In this document: one piece after another, positions 1 through 12,494 of the stretch
Position numbering within the stretch: position 1 is the first letter of the stretch
Layout of the letters: the number at the start of each line of letters is the position of its first letter
Assembly: GCA_022225965.2 (NCBI GenBank)
Contig: JAKJXP020000026.1
Span: 310,001 to 374,000 of the forward strand
Reading direction: 5' to 3'
Source of the DNA: Diatrype stigma
Lineage: Eukaryota > Ascomycota > Sordariomycetes > Xylariales > Diatrypaceae
DNA: 64,000 nucleotides
The notes under the pieces: generated by a model
Told to the model about the DNA's origin: nothing
Database searches by the model: none
Seen by the model: only the letters and a program-made list of their open reading frames with translations
Program-made: the position numbers and the translations under genes

Positions 1-729
1 AGGTTATGTGCAACAGACTTAACCAATACTACTTCTTCACGGTGGAGGATAAGGATAGATAGGCTTAACATCAACCAGGCAAGCAAAGCAACTATTATGC
101 ATTTATTGAAATATTTTACTAGGTGCTTGTTTATCACTTACGAGCAGGCAAGTGAAGCAAGAAAGCAGATCCTCTATACCATTCCCATGCTATGATGATG
201 ATATGACGACAAGAACACGCTCTTCCTCCTCCCACCTCCTTCCTTCCACCTTCCACCTTCCTTACATAGGACGACGACGACGAGGACCCCGGGTGCATTA
301 CTAGGAAGAGACATGAAGAAGAAAACAACAAGAAGGGACAAGTAAAAAATGTTGACGTCGATGTCAAAATGCTGCTGCTCAATGCTATGCAATAATATGC
401 TTACACTCTCTCTGATGATGCTCTGCAAACTTGGGGTGTATTCAAGGCAACCCAGGGCCGTTGGCAATACACCTCGGCCCGTCTCCTCATCTCTTATGCT
501 AAAACGGACTGTTTTTGGGAGGATTCAAGAGAACCTTATCCATATGCCCGTAACGCCTGTCTTGATGCTCAACGCCGTTACGCAAAAAGGAAGAATGAGG
601 AAAGAGATCCCAAGGAATGGAAAAAAGAAAAAAGGAAAAGAGAACCCTCGATAGCGGCGAGGTGTCTGGTGTGGTCTAGGGATCTTTTGATTCGCAGAAG
701 AGGATTGTGGTTGGGTCTGAAACGGGCTC
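1..729. other. Spacer downstream of the Caf120-type gene
   Basis: No supportable gene was found. The stretch holds pyrimidine/purine-rich low-complexity DNA, including a CCTTCCACC-like run near 235-265 and a GAC-repeat run near 270-285. Open frames here are short and of skewed composition. The right end is presumably the 3' untranslated region of the minus-strand gene that ends at 730. Confidence 0.6.
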
Positions 730-3700
730 TTAGAACGCTTGGCCATGGTAGTAGCTTCCTTGTCCATAAGATCCCGCTTGAGGCGGAGGACTATGTGGGG
801 GTGGAGAAGGAGCGAACTGGCTGCCCAATGGTGGCGAAATGGCTTGCCCCGGAGGGAAACGCGGATCAAAGCCGGCCGCACCCCCCTGAGGATAAACCGG
901 ACCCGGGGATGACCAGCCGCCCTGCTCTTGAGCCCGCGCCCCAGGGTGAGCGAAGTTTTGAGGCATTCCGTATCTTTGCGGGCCCGGCCCTGGAGATTGA
1001 GGCCCTCGTGTCATGTTCGAGTACATACCGGCGGGTGGCATTCCAGGTGACATCGGTGGCTGCTGGTATTGGTTGTATGCCTGCTGTTGTTGCCGTTGGT
1101 TGATGGCATGTTGAACAGCCTGGCTGCTCCACCCTTGCTTCGCTTGCTCCCTTTCACGCTCCCTTGCACCGATTGCGCCCACTAGCCCTCCTCCGATCGG
1201 AGGAAGATTCTTATTCTTATTGCCCGCCACGTTTATCAGCGGAGAACCAGTAACACGCGCTACGTGTTCTTGCTCGCGAGCCGATAGATGAGAGTCTGCA
1301 CCACCCTGCCCGCCGAGTACAGCACCAGCGCCACGAGAACCCGGGCGCTGGAGCATGTCACCAGCTCCACGAGAGCCTGGCCGTTGTTGTAGAAGATCCT
1401 GAGAATCATTTCGAGAATGTGCGGTGCCAATATAGTCTCCCGATACGGGTCCGTTCAGAGGAGGGGTCGGAGTACCGGCCCGGTACCCACTAATCGAGTT
1501 GTTAGATGGCTGTCGTTGGTGCGCATATAACGGCGTAGCGGCAACGGCAGCCCTCTGTTGAACGAACTGCTCGGGGGATAGGGCATTGCCACTTCCGGTA
1601 TTGGCAGGAGGTGAAGCCGGATGCCAAACCATACTCCTACGAACGGTTTCCTCGGATTCCTGACGATTATGTCCTATATCATACCCTGGTGCTGGGGATC
1701 TCCTTGGCCCCGGGATGGCAGCGGGGGACTGCGACCGAGGGGCAGGTGAGAATGTCGGTGGCGGGGCCATATTAGCAGCTGTAGGGGTCTTCGACGGTGG
1801 TATGGCTGCATAGTTCAAGGTAGGGCCGAAATCAATATTGGGCATATCAAATGATCCGGAATGTGACGACGCGCCATCGTTTCCAATTGTACGAAGGACT
1901 CCGGCCCTCGGTCTCTCGACGGATGATGCTGTGTCGGTCGAAGGACGACTGCTCGCGTAATCGGGACTGTCGGTTGATGCGCCGTCATCATAACGGCTGC
2001 TCGCGTGACTCTGGAATGTATTTTGACGGTGCACTATCGATCGCGGAGAGTTACTGCCTGAAGAACCGTGTGGCCGAATTTGATCCAAAACATTGGAGTC
2101 TATGCTAGCTGCCGTGAAACTCCCGTTACTAGTAGATGGAGTTTCGGGAAGTTGCCGATTCTGAAGGCTGTCACCACGCGCTGGGAGGGGCTTTCTATTA
2201 ACGGGAGGAGATGTATTAAGAGGGGGCAGGGGTCCATGGTTTGGGGGAGGGGACCTTAGGCCTTGTCCACCAGGACCTGGCGGTCCAGGAAGAGGTCCCT
2301 GTGGAGGGCCGCGTGGAGGTCCACGATACATATTAGGCGGATAGTTTGGATTACCCCGACCAGGAGGCATATTGTACGGGGGTGTTCCTCTCCCTTGGGG
2401 AGGCATGTTCGGAGGCATTCTCGGGGGGAAGCCGCCGGGTGGAGGACCACCACGTCCTGGAGGATGATTGCCCGGTGTGGTGGGTCGAGAATTAGGATTT
2501 CGCATATCTGGGGTGCCGGAACGTGGACCAGGACTTGGACCTCGTGGTCCGGGAGGGGGCGGGCCCATGTGCTGGTTCATTGGGGATCTTGAGCGTTGGT
2601 TGGCCAATGCATATTGGGGAGGCGGAGGTAGCCCAGGCCCAGGCGCGCGCGAAAACTGGCCATCCGCTAGAGCTTCACGAGGTCTGGCATTAGCAGACGT
2701 CCCATCATTATTGGCGTTGGCGTGGAGAAGTACCGGTGGTGGACCTCGTGGATCACGGTGTTGCGGAGGCGGTCCAGGGTGGTCTTCATTGTCAGCACCT
2801 TCCTTGTCGTATACATCGTCGCCGACAGGGACGCCACCTGCTTTGGCAAGCTGTGCAAGGGTGGTACTGGAAAGACGGCTCGTGGCACGGCGTAACTCGG
2901 GGGTATGATGAGGCCGGTTGGCCGGCTTCTCGCCTGGCGCATGGGAAAATCCGGGTGGCCGAGAGACCGGCTCGGGAGTCCCCAAGGTTGGCAAAGCCGC
3001 GACCTCTCGGATCGGGGTTGGCTCTGATTCCGAACTGGTGCGCTCGGGCGTGGAAGCTAGGTCATTCACAAAATTCTGGGCAGGGTTAGGTCCGCGTCCG
3101 GAAAGTGGGCTCCTGGCATACGAGTTATCCTGGTGAGGGGGTGGTTGTGGCGTGAAGGCCGGATCCGACGCATTCCTACTGTGACGGGACGGGGAACCAG
3201 CCAGGGGGGAAGGGACATGTTGGCCGGAAGATTCGCTGGGAGGCGGGCGGCTGTTGAGGGAAAAGGAACGGGATGTCCTAGTGGCCGGCGGTGCGTCTGA
3301 AAACCCGACACGGCCCTTCGCGGCACTAGTGGGTCCCGTTCCGAAGCTCAGTCTCTTAGAATTGCTGTCTTTCCGGCTAGGAGGGGTACTGCTTCCGCTT
3401 TCGTCAATTGTGTTCATACGAGAGCCTGTCAACTCCTTCAGTCGTTTTCTCCATTCACGTTCATTCCAGCTCGAGCTGCCTTCAGTGAGGATAAGGCTGG
3501 ACACATCTAGAACCTCTAGGTAACCATAGCGCTTGGACTTTGGCATAGCAAACATTAGAGATCGTGCATCGAGCACACTCGCCACGAGCTTCCCCGGACG
3601 ACCATACAATCCGAAGGTATCCCAAGTGGGGAACAAGTATTTCAACATCGCACCGAAGCCACTTAGAGCCGGATTGACTTCAGGCATGATAAATACGAAG

Positions 3701-5160
3701 CCTTCGGTAGAGGACGGCGGGTCTGCGTGTATCGTGATATCTCCTTCGATCTTGATCAGGGTGGAGGCGTCGATGAGTGACTTTGCTTGAGGATACAAGG
3801 CATACGCAGAGTACGCGTCGGTGATAGTTGCTATCGGCAGCATCTTCCTGTGTTTCTTCCCCTCCTTCTTTTGGTCGTAGAAGTTGATGTTACCTTTTAG
3901 GACGGGCGGGTGAGAGCGGTCGTATGGCGACTTCTTCTTCATCTCCTTCTGCAACTTCATGTACTCCTTCTCATCCGGTGGCGAGATAACACACCAGCAG
4001 CGCTTCCAAGGCATTCCAGCACCGAATCTTACTCTGACCCATAGTTCTGCGGGCATGCGGGTCCTCTCCATGATGACACCAATGTTGGGCAAGGTTTTGC
4101 CCTTACCAGCTATCAAAGCGCCGGTATAGGCTTCCTGTAGCGAAGAATATTCGAACATAGCGAGCCTGATACCAGCAGTCCATTGAATTAGGGAATGGCG
4201 GGAATTAAAATGCAGTAGATAACGATTCCGGCCTGCTGTCGATATACTCAAGATATTCTGAAGCGGCTGCTCTTCGTCCGATCTCGTCGGTAGGGAGTCA
4301 ATCTTGATCCATTCAGTCAGCACGCGCAATTCTTCCTCCAGATTAACCAAAGACTGCGCATTTTATAACAGAGCAAAAGCATACCATCTTGATAGATGCA
4401 TCAGTGAGGTTGATGAATTTTGGCAGGACCTCTCCATTTTCGCCAGCAGCATCCAATTCGGCGGCGTCCCATAGCGACAAGACTGTGCCCACGAGCTGGG
4501 CAAAACATTCGGTCCATGTGCGATCAGTGTTAGGTTTGCCATCTAAGAGTGTCAAAAAACCGTAAGCTTAGTTTCAACAGAACGTGGGTGCACGGGGCGG
4601 CCGCTGTCGGTAAATACGGGACGGCCGGCTGATAACATACGTGTGTTTTGATCGTCCAATTTCAGGAAATAACCTTCCTGGTAGAGTTTGTTGGCGTGCC
4701 CGTTCAGGAAGTGAAAGATGGGCTGAAGCTCGGGAATGGTATCTTCGGTGACATCCATCATGTGCGGAGAATAGGTAAAGACCATAGACAGTGGTCGTGA
4801 TGAATTGCGGGTGTGACTTCTGGAACGATTGCCAGTACTTGATATGGCAGGACCAGGTGGAGTGTCAGCGTTCACAGGCGACTCTTCACGGTCATATCGC
4901 GGTGGTGATGCTGGCAATGGAGTCGCTGAGTCGGAAGATTCGTGGATATCAGTCGGTCGAGGCCCATCAACGGGGTCGTTGGCGTTGTTAGTCTTGATCG
5001 GGGTGCCGTTAGTGTGCCAGGAACTATGCCTAGTCGAATTATTATAGTCCGGAGAAGAACTCTTCGAAGTCTTCGAGATGGAGGGTTTCCCGCTGGCGTG
5101 GGAAGGTTTAGTATTATTGTCGGGTGACGATGATAACCTAGGCGAGGACCATTGCGACAT
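730..5160 (-). CDS. CAF120: Caf120/Skg3-type PH-domain protein (CCR4-NOT associated family)
   Basis: Three exons: 5160-4641, 4542-4385 and 4353-730, giving 1433 aa. Introns run 4640-4543 (donor GTATGT, acceptor TTAG) and 4384-4354 (GTATGC...GCAG, only 31 nt, so its exact ends deserve checking). The start is the ATG before SQWSSPRL. The N-terminal ~160 residues are Ser/Pro/Thr-rich. A PH-like domain then begins at GYFLKLDD (about residue 160) and ends near the W of LIQWTAGIRLAMFE (about 290). It is followed by the conserved block ELWVRVRFGAG...KRCWCVI and a second conserved stretch up to WRKRLKEL (about 515). The remaining ~900 residues are disordered and Pro/Gly-rich with collagen-like PPGRG repeats. 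Budding-yeast Caf120 and Skg3 have this PH arrangement and are linked to CCR4-NOT and bud growth; that role here is inferred from family. Confidence 0.82.
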
Positions 5161-6337
5161 AAACGAGAGCACTGTGCGTCGGGAGATAGGGATTAGCACA
5201 ATTGACAGACCCGCAATAGTGGTGATCAAATACCCGGGGTCTGGGTCTGGTAAAGAAAGACGCAAGTATGGCAGTTATGGGAAAGTACAAGGTTTGCCGT
5301 GCCGAACAATGCGATATTGGGAGGGCAAAGCACTTCAATGCCGAAGCTTGGAATCCAAATAAGGAAATTTAGCTTGGAAACCCGGGAGACCCCGATGCCC
5401 GCGCCAACACGCTGTTTCGCCAGGAAAGTGTAATGACCAATGCGGTGCGTTGGATGTGTCTCATAAATAATGAAGAGAGGGGACGATGATGACGCTGACG
5501 ATGACGAGACCGACAGAAGCGGGAAAGAGAGCCGATCGCATATGGCGACAACCAGTATGCAGTCAGTGCAGAGCTGTTGATCGCGTAAGGCAAGCTGACG
5601 GGCAATGCAACATCCAAACTTGATACCAGGCGAGACTTTTTGGGAAGACCGGACCAGACCAATCACCAGTAACGACACACAAAGACAAACCAACGCATGC
5701 GCATTGCTAGCTGGTCATTTGTGGCGGTCTGCTGCTTGAACCTCATTCAATCTGGACAACTCGGAGGTGGAGGTGGAGGTGGAGATGGTGCATGCTCAAG
5801 CTAGCCATAAACATGGTAAAAATAGTAAAAAAACCCAAAAGACAGGGGTGCATGAACTCCAAGGTGCTCTAAAGCATACCGCATATACGGCAATTACATC
5901 AAAACGGGCTAGGTGCTATGTGTACCAAGGTGGGATAGGTGAATGGGGCGTCTCGGCAGCGCGGGTGATTCCACTGCGGTGATGCGTGTTGCCTCTGGCC
6001 TTGCCTTCACAAGCGGCCGTGTTTGCCGGATTGCTGGTTTACGCTGCGTGGAATTTGGATTCGGGCGGGTTTGGGGTCTGGGTGCCAAAGCTTGGGGGAG
6101 ACTTGGGGCAGGCTTGGGGCAGGCTAACTGGCTAGGAGGGGATACGGTGGGATATGGTGGGATATGGGATCATAATGGCAGTCTCGGCGCGAAAAAGAAG
6201 TGGGAATAGCGCAGCACAGGTGAACCTTCAGGGATGTCTGTCTAACGAGCATGCGCAGCTCGAATCCAACGATGTTCTGGGGAGATCTGCGTGCGTGCAT
6301 GGCGTTGCGTGCGTAATAGCGGCCCAACTGGAGAAGA

Positions 6338-6380
6338 ACACCGAAAACACCAAGAACACCAAGACCACCAAGACCACCAA
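6338..6380. repeat. ACCAAGA-type 9-nt imperfect tandem repeat
   Basis: Imperfect copies of CACCAAGAC / CACCAAGAA follow one another. On the opposite strand they translate to a Leu/Val run that makes a spurious open frame look hydrophobic. Confidence 0.7.
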
Positions 6381-9300
6381 GATAATCGACCTCGGGCAGG
6401 TCAGGCAGAAAGTCGGAACACAGCAACGTACCTCGATTTTTCCGAGCCATTTTGACCTCCGGGCCAGCCCAGCCACCACAGAACCACCTAATAGAGCACT
6501 CTTAGCACCTGCACCATCTACCCAGTCGTTGCAACACTGCGAGGCAGTTCTTGGTAGGTAGGTATCTTGGTACCGAACCCTAATGCCGCGGGTCGAGAGT
6601 TTCAATGCAGACTGGAGAGTCGTCGATGAGCCCGAACAGACGGCTGGCGGGTCCCACAAGGGACGTTTGGGCCGAGATTGCTCGCCAATTTGCAGCGTAG
6701 TAGAACGCAAACCGACTACGTCAGTAGGGAGACAAGTATCACTATAGGTTCCAGAGTGGTAATTCTCAGCCCTGGTTCGCTTGGCGACAGATCGGACGAA
6801 GTTAAAAATGCGTATTCGATGATCGACGGAGCGAGGAATCTCGAGAGGGAGAGCAATAGCGAGATAGCGAAATGGCAAGATACCAAACTAACAGGATTAG
6901 GATTAAGCAAGAGAAGATTCAGCAGACAGCAAAACGTTCACGCCGAAGGAGTGGGCGGAGAGGCTGGTTTTGTAGCTCTTCCGGTATCCCAAGTCCAACC
7001 AGACAAAATCAAGGTCCAATACGAGAAGGTGGGACGTCAGAAAAGGGTAAAGGCCACACTCGGAAACCGGGATCTACCGCTTCGTGATGGTTGACGTGAC
7101 GCGAAGTGTTCGGGCTAACTCAAAAATAAAGTTGGCAGAGACTTATTTTGACTATCATCAGGTGTAAGCTCTGCACGTGGTAAAGTTTCTCTAAAGAGAC
7201 TTGTCTCATAAGTTCGGAGGAGGTTTAAGAGATGGTATGGTAGTATGGCATGGTATGGAGAGAAGGACTTGGAATTACGTAGTCGAGAAGATAATGATGG
7301 AGCAAATGGCTGGGGACGTGGGAGCGATCTGACCCTGATCCGTAGCAGCGTCGGTACCTAGGTAGGTACAGTAGGGAGGCACTAGAATGCAGGCGTATAC
7401 TATGTAAGTAGGTATGTAAGCAGGGCAGGTCAGGCACGGAGCCGATTTGGAATTACCTCAGCGTATCGCCCGCCCTTGGCTAGACCTCTCTCGCTCTCTG
7501 TTCGGGTTACCTATTATTATAATGGAATTCTTTAGCCTTGTAGGAATCCCGGATGCATCGGACCACCACCAGAACAACGGGTTTCGGTCTGGCCAAGAGT
7601 CTAGGAACTTAACAAATTAGAGCGGCTATCGGCCACGGCATATGTTGGACCTAAAACCAGGAGCGAACAATACACGATATTGCAGACGATGGGATGGCGC
7701 TGGAACTTGGAAGGGTGGCTCTGAAGATTAAAGACTCCCATCATTAACCATGCTCCTTTATTACCCAGCTACGCCTCATTACCTACCACATGTTGTCCTG
7801 GTTTGGGGGTTATCACAATCATTCTTGGCAGATTGGCACAGGCATTAATACTAGTGAGGCTGATCGTTAGTATTAAAACAGGCAAATACATACGTCAGAG
7901 GCCAGGCGCCATATCAATCACAATCAGAACGTTCTCAAGTTACCTACCCTGCCTACCTACATTCATATCATAGACAACACACAATGATAGAAAGGGGTTT
8001 TCATGAGCAAGTACTATCGAATATCCAGCCTCTACTACATATTTGTTCCATAGTAGTATCGTTCACTCGTTCTCTTCTTTGCCATGTATTACTACTTGTG
8101 CATACGAGATACGATACGAGAACCCTTTACTGGGCACTGGGCAGTCTTCCTGGGCACGCTAATAGTAAAAAGTGCATTCCACACGGATCCGCTACTATGT
8201 ACGTGGGCGACTCGACTAGGCTGCTTCTTTTTTTCTTCTTTCATACGGTAGGCACTATTATGTATTATGCGGTAGCGTGTCCAAAGTATACGTAGTACCT
8301 AATGTCATGATGCCAGCATCGTCTTGGCGATGAGCTTTCACTTCAACAAACCTGAGTAAGGGAATGATAAAGGCTGTGGCATGGTTGTACAATATCCAGT
8401 AAGCTTATGATACACGGCTTATACCAAGCGTTCTAGACGCCACACTGAGCAGAATTCCATAATCCATAGCCCTTGCGGTACGTATATGCGGGCTACCGCT
8501 AACCGGCCGCCTCGATGTAACCGGGAAGATAATTATAACTGCACACCTACCCAAGCCCATTCTAGCCTTGCTAGTGACCTGGTGGACATGAAGGGAATCT
8601 TGCATCACCCACCGCGTTCCCTAACTTTTGCTTGAAGGAATTTCCGAAGAGCCTCAAAGCCCGTGTCGCCGCAAGCAAGGCCGTAGCTTCATATATACAA
8701 GAGGAAAGAGATGTCTGTATGAGAAGACGTCATTGTAATGCAGTCATGAAATAAATGTGTAAGTGTATAATAGCCGAGATAAATAAGAAGATGCCGCGTC
8801 GCTGTTACGGCGTTACCTACCCACTACTGTCCCCCGGAGTCTTCTCCAGCCGGTGACGCCGCGGCGGGTTTTATTGATGGGTGGGCCGGAGCATCAATAG
8901 ATGGTCGGGGGATGCGATGCCAGGTATACCTAGTAGGTATGTATGCTGATTGGCGAGGGCGTCTGTTGTTTTGGTCGTTGTTTTGTGTTCCCTATTGGTA
9001 GTATTGGCAGTACTCGGCAATAGATTCAGAGGTATACATGTGAATGTATGTCAAGCTTGTTCATCAGCTAAGCCCCGAAGCCCACGTCTCTCTCGACATG
9101 TCGAATACGTATGCACACGCGCAGTCGCGTAGACAAGCTAGAGAATTTGCAACACTTAAGTCTCACAGTTGGAAAATCACCCCGTTGATTTACTTGTATC
9201 CCCATATCTGCAGCATACGGTGAGCCACTATATGCCAGTAGGGCTCTGGTTAGCATGATGGCTAACCACCTACTTATGTAAGTAAATAATGTAAGTAAAT

Positions 9301-9488
9301 GGCAATCATCGTACTATGATTGCGGACGTATTCTCTCTGAATCACCTGCACTTTACGTCATCTTGTCGATGAAGGTAGCTGAGCAGTGGTTGAAGTGGTA
9401 GCGGCTGCAGCGGGTGGTAGCGCTGCTACCTCCAAAAGCCAGTTAAATTGCAACGCTAGAATTTAGTTGAAAATCGTCCAGGAATGTT

Positions 9489-9524
9489 TCAGCTTGGCAT
9501 TCAGCTTGGCATTCAGCTTGGCAT
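9489..9524. repeat. 12-bp tandem repeat, about 3 copies
   Basis: The unit AGCTTGGCATTC starts at 9491, 9503 and 9515, with the last copy partial. It lies in non-coding spacer. Confidence 0.85.
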
Positions 9525-10470
9525 CAGGGCATCCAGCTCACCGACAAGGGACTCTTGATCCTCAATGCCAAGATACTGTACGAATTATCACAGTACGGTA
9601 CTTCGTAGTTATATTTAACCAGAGGAGTAACCAGGTGGTCTGGATAGTTACAGGCAGGTAGTAATTACTACCTACATGGGAATCTCGACGACCACCACCC
9701 GTTCTTAGGGTTTCAAGGTCTTATTAACAATTGGCCGCCGGGTCCTGGACCTACCAATGTGTTTCATCAGGGTGGTTGTAGCTCGTTCCGGTGGTGTGAC
9801 AATCTAGGTAATAGATCATGTTCTCAAGGTCATCTGGCCAATGTTGAGTTGTCAATGTCCCATCCTGCAGTGGCAGAATGCTGATACTACCTGAGGCTGA
9901 GACTGTCCATCGTGGGCCCAGCGGTGGCACGTTAAGTAGGATTTACACTCGACGAAATTGCGATTTTAAGGTCAACACCTACCATGACTCAGCTGCAACT
10001 TTATGTAACTCGAAAATAGATGTATATCCAATAAAGGTCATAGCCGTGAAACTTTGTTGGTATCACAGGTTCTAATTATGTAGGTAGGTAGCATGCGTGT
10101 TGCACGGGAGGTTATGGAACAGGTTGTGCATATCTGCCCTTGGGTAATGTACATTAGTTACAGTAGTCGTATATCAACTCGCTAAGTAACCAAGTGCCGA
10201 ACTAGGGAAAATAGTTGTGAGATTGCCCAGGTAGGTAGTTCAAAGTTTCCTGTGTCGAGATTATAGAATCAAGTGATGTCATTCGCTCAATGTGTCGAGA
10301 AGGCGATTTCCAGCCTAACTATTTGATGCCAAGCCAGGCATTCTGCCTGTTCAGTGTCAACCACGCCTAGATCTTAGCATGCTACTTACCCATCGCAACC
10401 ACCAGTACACATTAGGTACAATGCCTACACACCAGCCAAGCTCACAGTCCTCCAGCAACTTTGTATTCTG

Positions 10471-10533
10471 ATGCCTAAACCAGTCGTCTTCCTGCAATTC
10501 CTAAGTTCCCTGTGGACCACGTCGTGGGGATGA
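10471..10533 (+). promoter_or_regulatory. Upstream ORF overlapping the PTC7 start codon
   Basis: An ATG at 10471 opens a 20-codon frame (begins MPKPVV) that stops at the TGA at 10531-10533. That TGA overlaps the proposed PTC7 ATG at 10530 in an ATGA arrangement. Such overlaps can couple translation of the downstream frame to termination or reinitiation. Whether the transcript includes this uORF is not visible from the sequence. Confidence 0.4.
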
Positions 10534-11881
10534 GACCGTCTCTACCGAGCCCGCTGCGATATCCCCGCATAGTCTCTCGGCCACCACCGAAGCGATGTCT
10601 CCTACCAACGTGTTATCAAAATCGACGCCGCCATAGTTATGGCAACCATGGCCCAACATCGCCGCCATCGCGATCGTCCTCATCCTCATCTTCATCTTCC
10701 TCTTCCACCTCCGGGGGTGAGACGCCTCCCCTAGCCGATTCTTGCCCGAAGCTGCCCTTCCGCTTCGAAACCGGATTCGCTCTATTCGCGAAGCGAACCC
10801 CGCGGCCGTTTCCCCCGCCGTTCCTGTCGCCGCCATCGGGCTCGTTCTCCGACCCCCTCAGTACACACCACCAGAGCCGCGACAAGCGCGCTTTCGTCGG
10901 CGGCGAGATCATCCGCGGGTGGACCAATGGAGACGATGCGGTATATGCGAGCGACCACTTCATATGTGCCAACGACGGGGTCGGCGCATGGTCGGCGCGA
11001 CCGAGAGGCCATGCAGGGTACTACTGTCCGAATACATAATGTGTATGGTCCTCTCCTACAGTTACTAATAATGGCGGTTGTAGACTATGGTCGAGGTTGA
11101 TCCTGCACTTTTGGGTGGCCGCGATGCAAGAAGACATGGTCAAGTCGCGGCCCGAGGGCCAGTCCTATCACCCAGATCCGATACAGTATCTGCAACAGGC
11201 ATATGAGCGCACAGTCGAGGCTACATCCGAGGGCAATGATTGCCAGGGGACCACGACGGTGACAGGCGCGCAACTTTTCTACAAGGGCGAGCCCAATGCC
11301 TCGGCGCCCAATGCGATGCCATTACTATACGTGACAAATCTAGGCGATTCGCAAGTTATGGTAGTGCGGACCAAGGCGCATGCAATGGTTTACAAAACTA
11401 CGGAACAATGGCACTGGTTCGACTGCCCGAGACAGCTCGGGACGAACAGCCCCGACACGCCCACCGAAAACGCCGTCGTGGACACGGTCGAGCTCCAGGA
11501 GGGTGACGTAGTATTGGCCATGTCAGATGGCGTTATTGATAACCTGTGGGATCACGAGATAGTGACGAATGTGTGCCAGAGTGTTGAGCGCTGGGAGGCG
11601 GGCGAGGGCGGCCCAACTGCAGGGTCTCGCGCCCACGGCGCAAACGGGGGGATGACCTTCGTCGCGGAAGAGCTGGTGAAGGCGGCCAAGCAGATAGCTC
11701 TCGACCCCTTTGCTGAGAGCCCCTTCATGGAGCACGCTATTGACGAGGGGTTGGCCAGCGCAGGAGGTAAGCGATGTTTCGTCACTGTATCTGCCTACCT
11801 GCCCATGCTGAACTGTTACATCCAGGTAAACTCGACGATATCAGCGTCGTGGCCGCCCTATGCCGGCGCAACGTAACTTGA
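10530..11881 (+). CDS. PTC7: Mitochondrial PP2C-type protein phosphatase Ptc7
   Basis: Three exons: 10530-11017, 11084-11766 and 11826-11881 (408 aa). Introns are 66 and 59 nt, both GT-AG. The N-terminus is rich in Arg and Pro, has Cys and almost no acidic residues, and looks like a mitochondrial presequence. The PP2C fold shows its metal-binding and core motifs: ANDGVGAW (about residue 148), PRGHAGLWSRL across the first junction, LGDSQ, MSDGVIDN and the final LDDISVV, whose second Asp is the conserved metal ligand. Family members are Mg/Mn-dependent Ser/Thr phosphatases; yeast Ptc7 acts in mitochondria, for example on coenzyme Q biosynthesis. A Ser-rich insert (about residues 50-65) precedes the catalytic core. 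The last exon is only 56 nt, yet it encodes the essential final motif. Confidence 0.92.
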
Positions 11882-12494
11882 TTCGCCGTTGCTTGAGACT
11901 ATCAAGGTCAATACTTACACACCTAGTCCAGCTGGTCTAGGTTGATATTTAGCATCATAGGTACAGGCAAGTTGCCTTGTAATTCGTTGCTTACGATATT
12001 TCATGATTATCACGGAATCCTATGGGGAGCAGCAGTTAGAAACTGTACTTCAGGGGCAGGGGAGAGGGTTCGAACTGAGCATTGCTGTTCATCCAGCTCG
12101 CCCTTAACTACCTGTACCAGGTGGTATGCATTGCATGGCGTTTTTGGAGCTTTAATGCGCTACAAGCGCTACGGGAGCAACTACAGGGATTAGTTATCGG
12201 GGATAGCGGCCCCAGGCATCCTGGATGTTTACGTAGTGGGGCTCTGCACTGCGATAAGCTTATCAACCTTCAATTGTTTGATTTTTTGTAGAGCAGAAGC
12301 ATTGGAACCTTCAATTCGGGGCTTTCGAGTTGTGATAATCAGTCCTCTTCAAATTACAGACATCTTACACTCAAAGTGACGGGCTCTCGTGCTCTACACT
12401 ACCGCCCTCCCTAATCTATACCTAGACTCCGACTACATCCAGGAAGAACGCTGGCGATTGTTTTCGAGATCCGAGGAAACTCGGCGTCGCAACG
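11882..12494. other. Spacer between PTC7 and UTP23
   Basis: About 0.6 kb between two co-oriented genes, without a supportable gene. It should hold the 3' end of PTC7 and the promoter of UTP23. No clear TATA box was seen. Confidence 0.6.

Larger units (their letters stand above)
5161..10470. other. Long gene-poor spacer (5.3 kb)
   Basis: No gene could be supported. The first few hundred bases must contain the promoter and 5' leader of the Caf120-type gene. Open frames at 5226-5693 (-) and 6228-6878 (-) have no recognisable family, and the second includes translated microsatellite. The spacer contains scattered TAGGTA/TACCTA words (6559, 7360, 7950, 8930, 9650, 10081, 10235) and two short tandem repeats listed separately. 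No transposon ends, terminal repeats or tRNA genes were seen. Confidence 0.55.

Noticed and set aside
5226..5693. 155-codon minus-strand frame upstream of the Caf120-type gene
   Set aside because: It lies in the expected promoter/leader and overlaps in-frame extensions. It has no recognisable protein sequence.
6228..6878. 216-codon minus-strand frame
   Set aside because: Its hydrophobic segment is translated microsatellite. There is no family, and no exon-like composition.
10637..10972. Minus-strand frame rich in Glu/Asp
   Set aside because: It is antisense to the Ser-rich part of PTC7; the acidic run is the complement of Ser codons.
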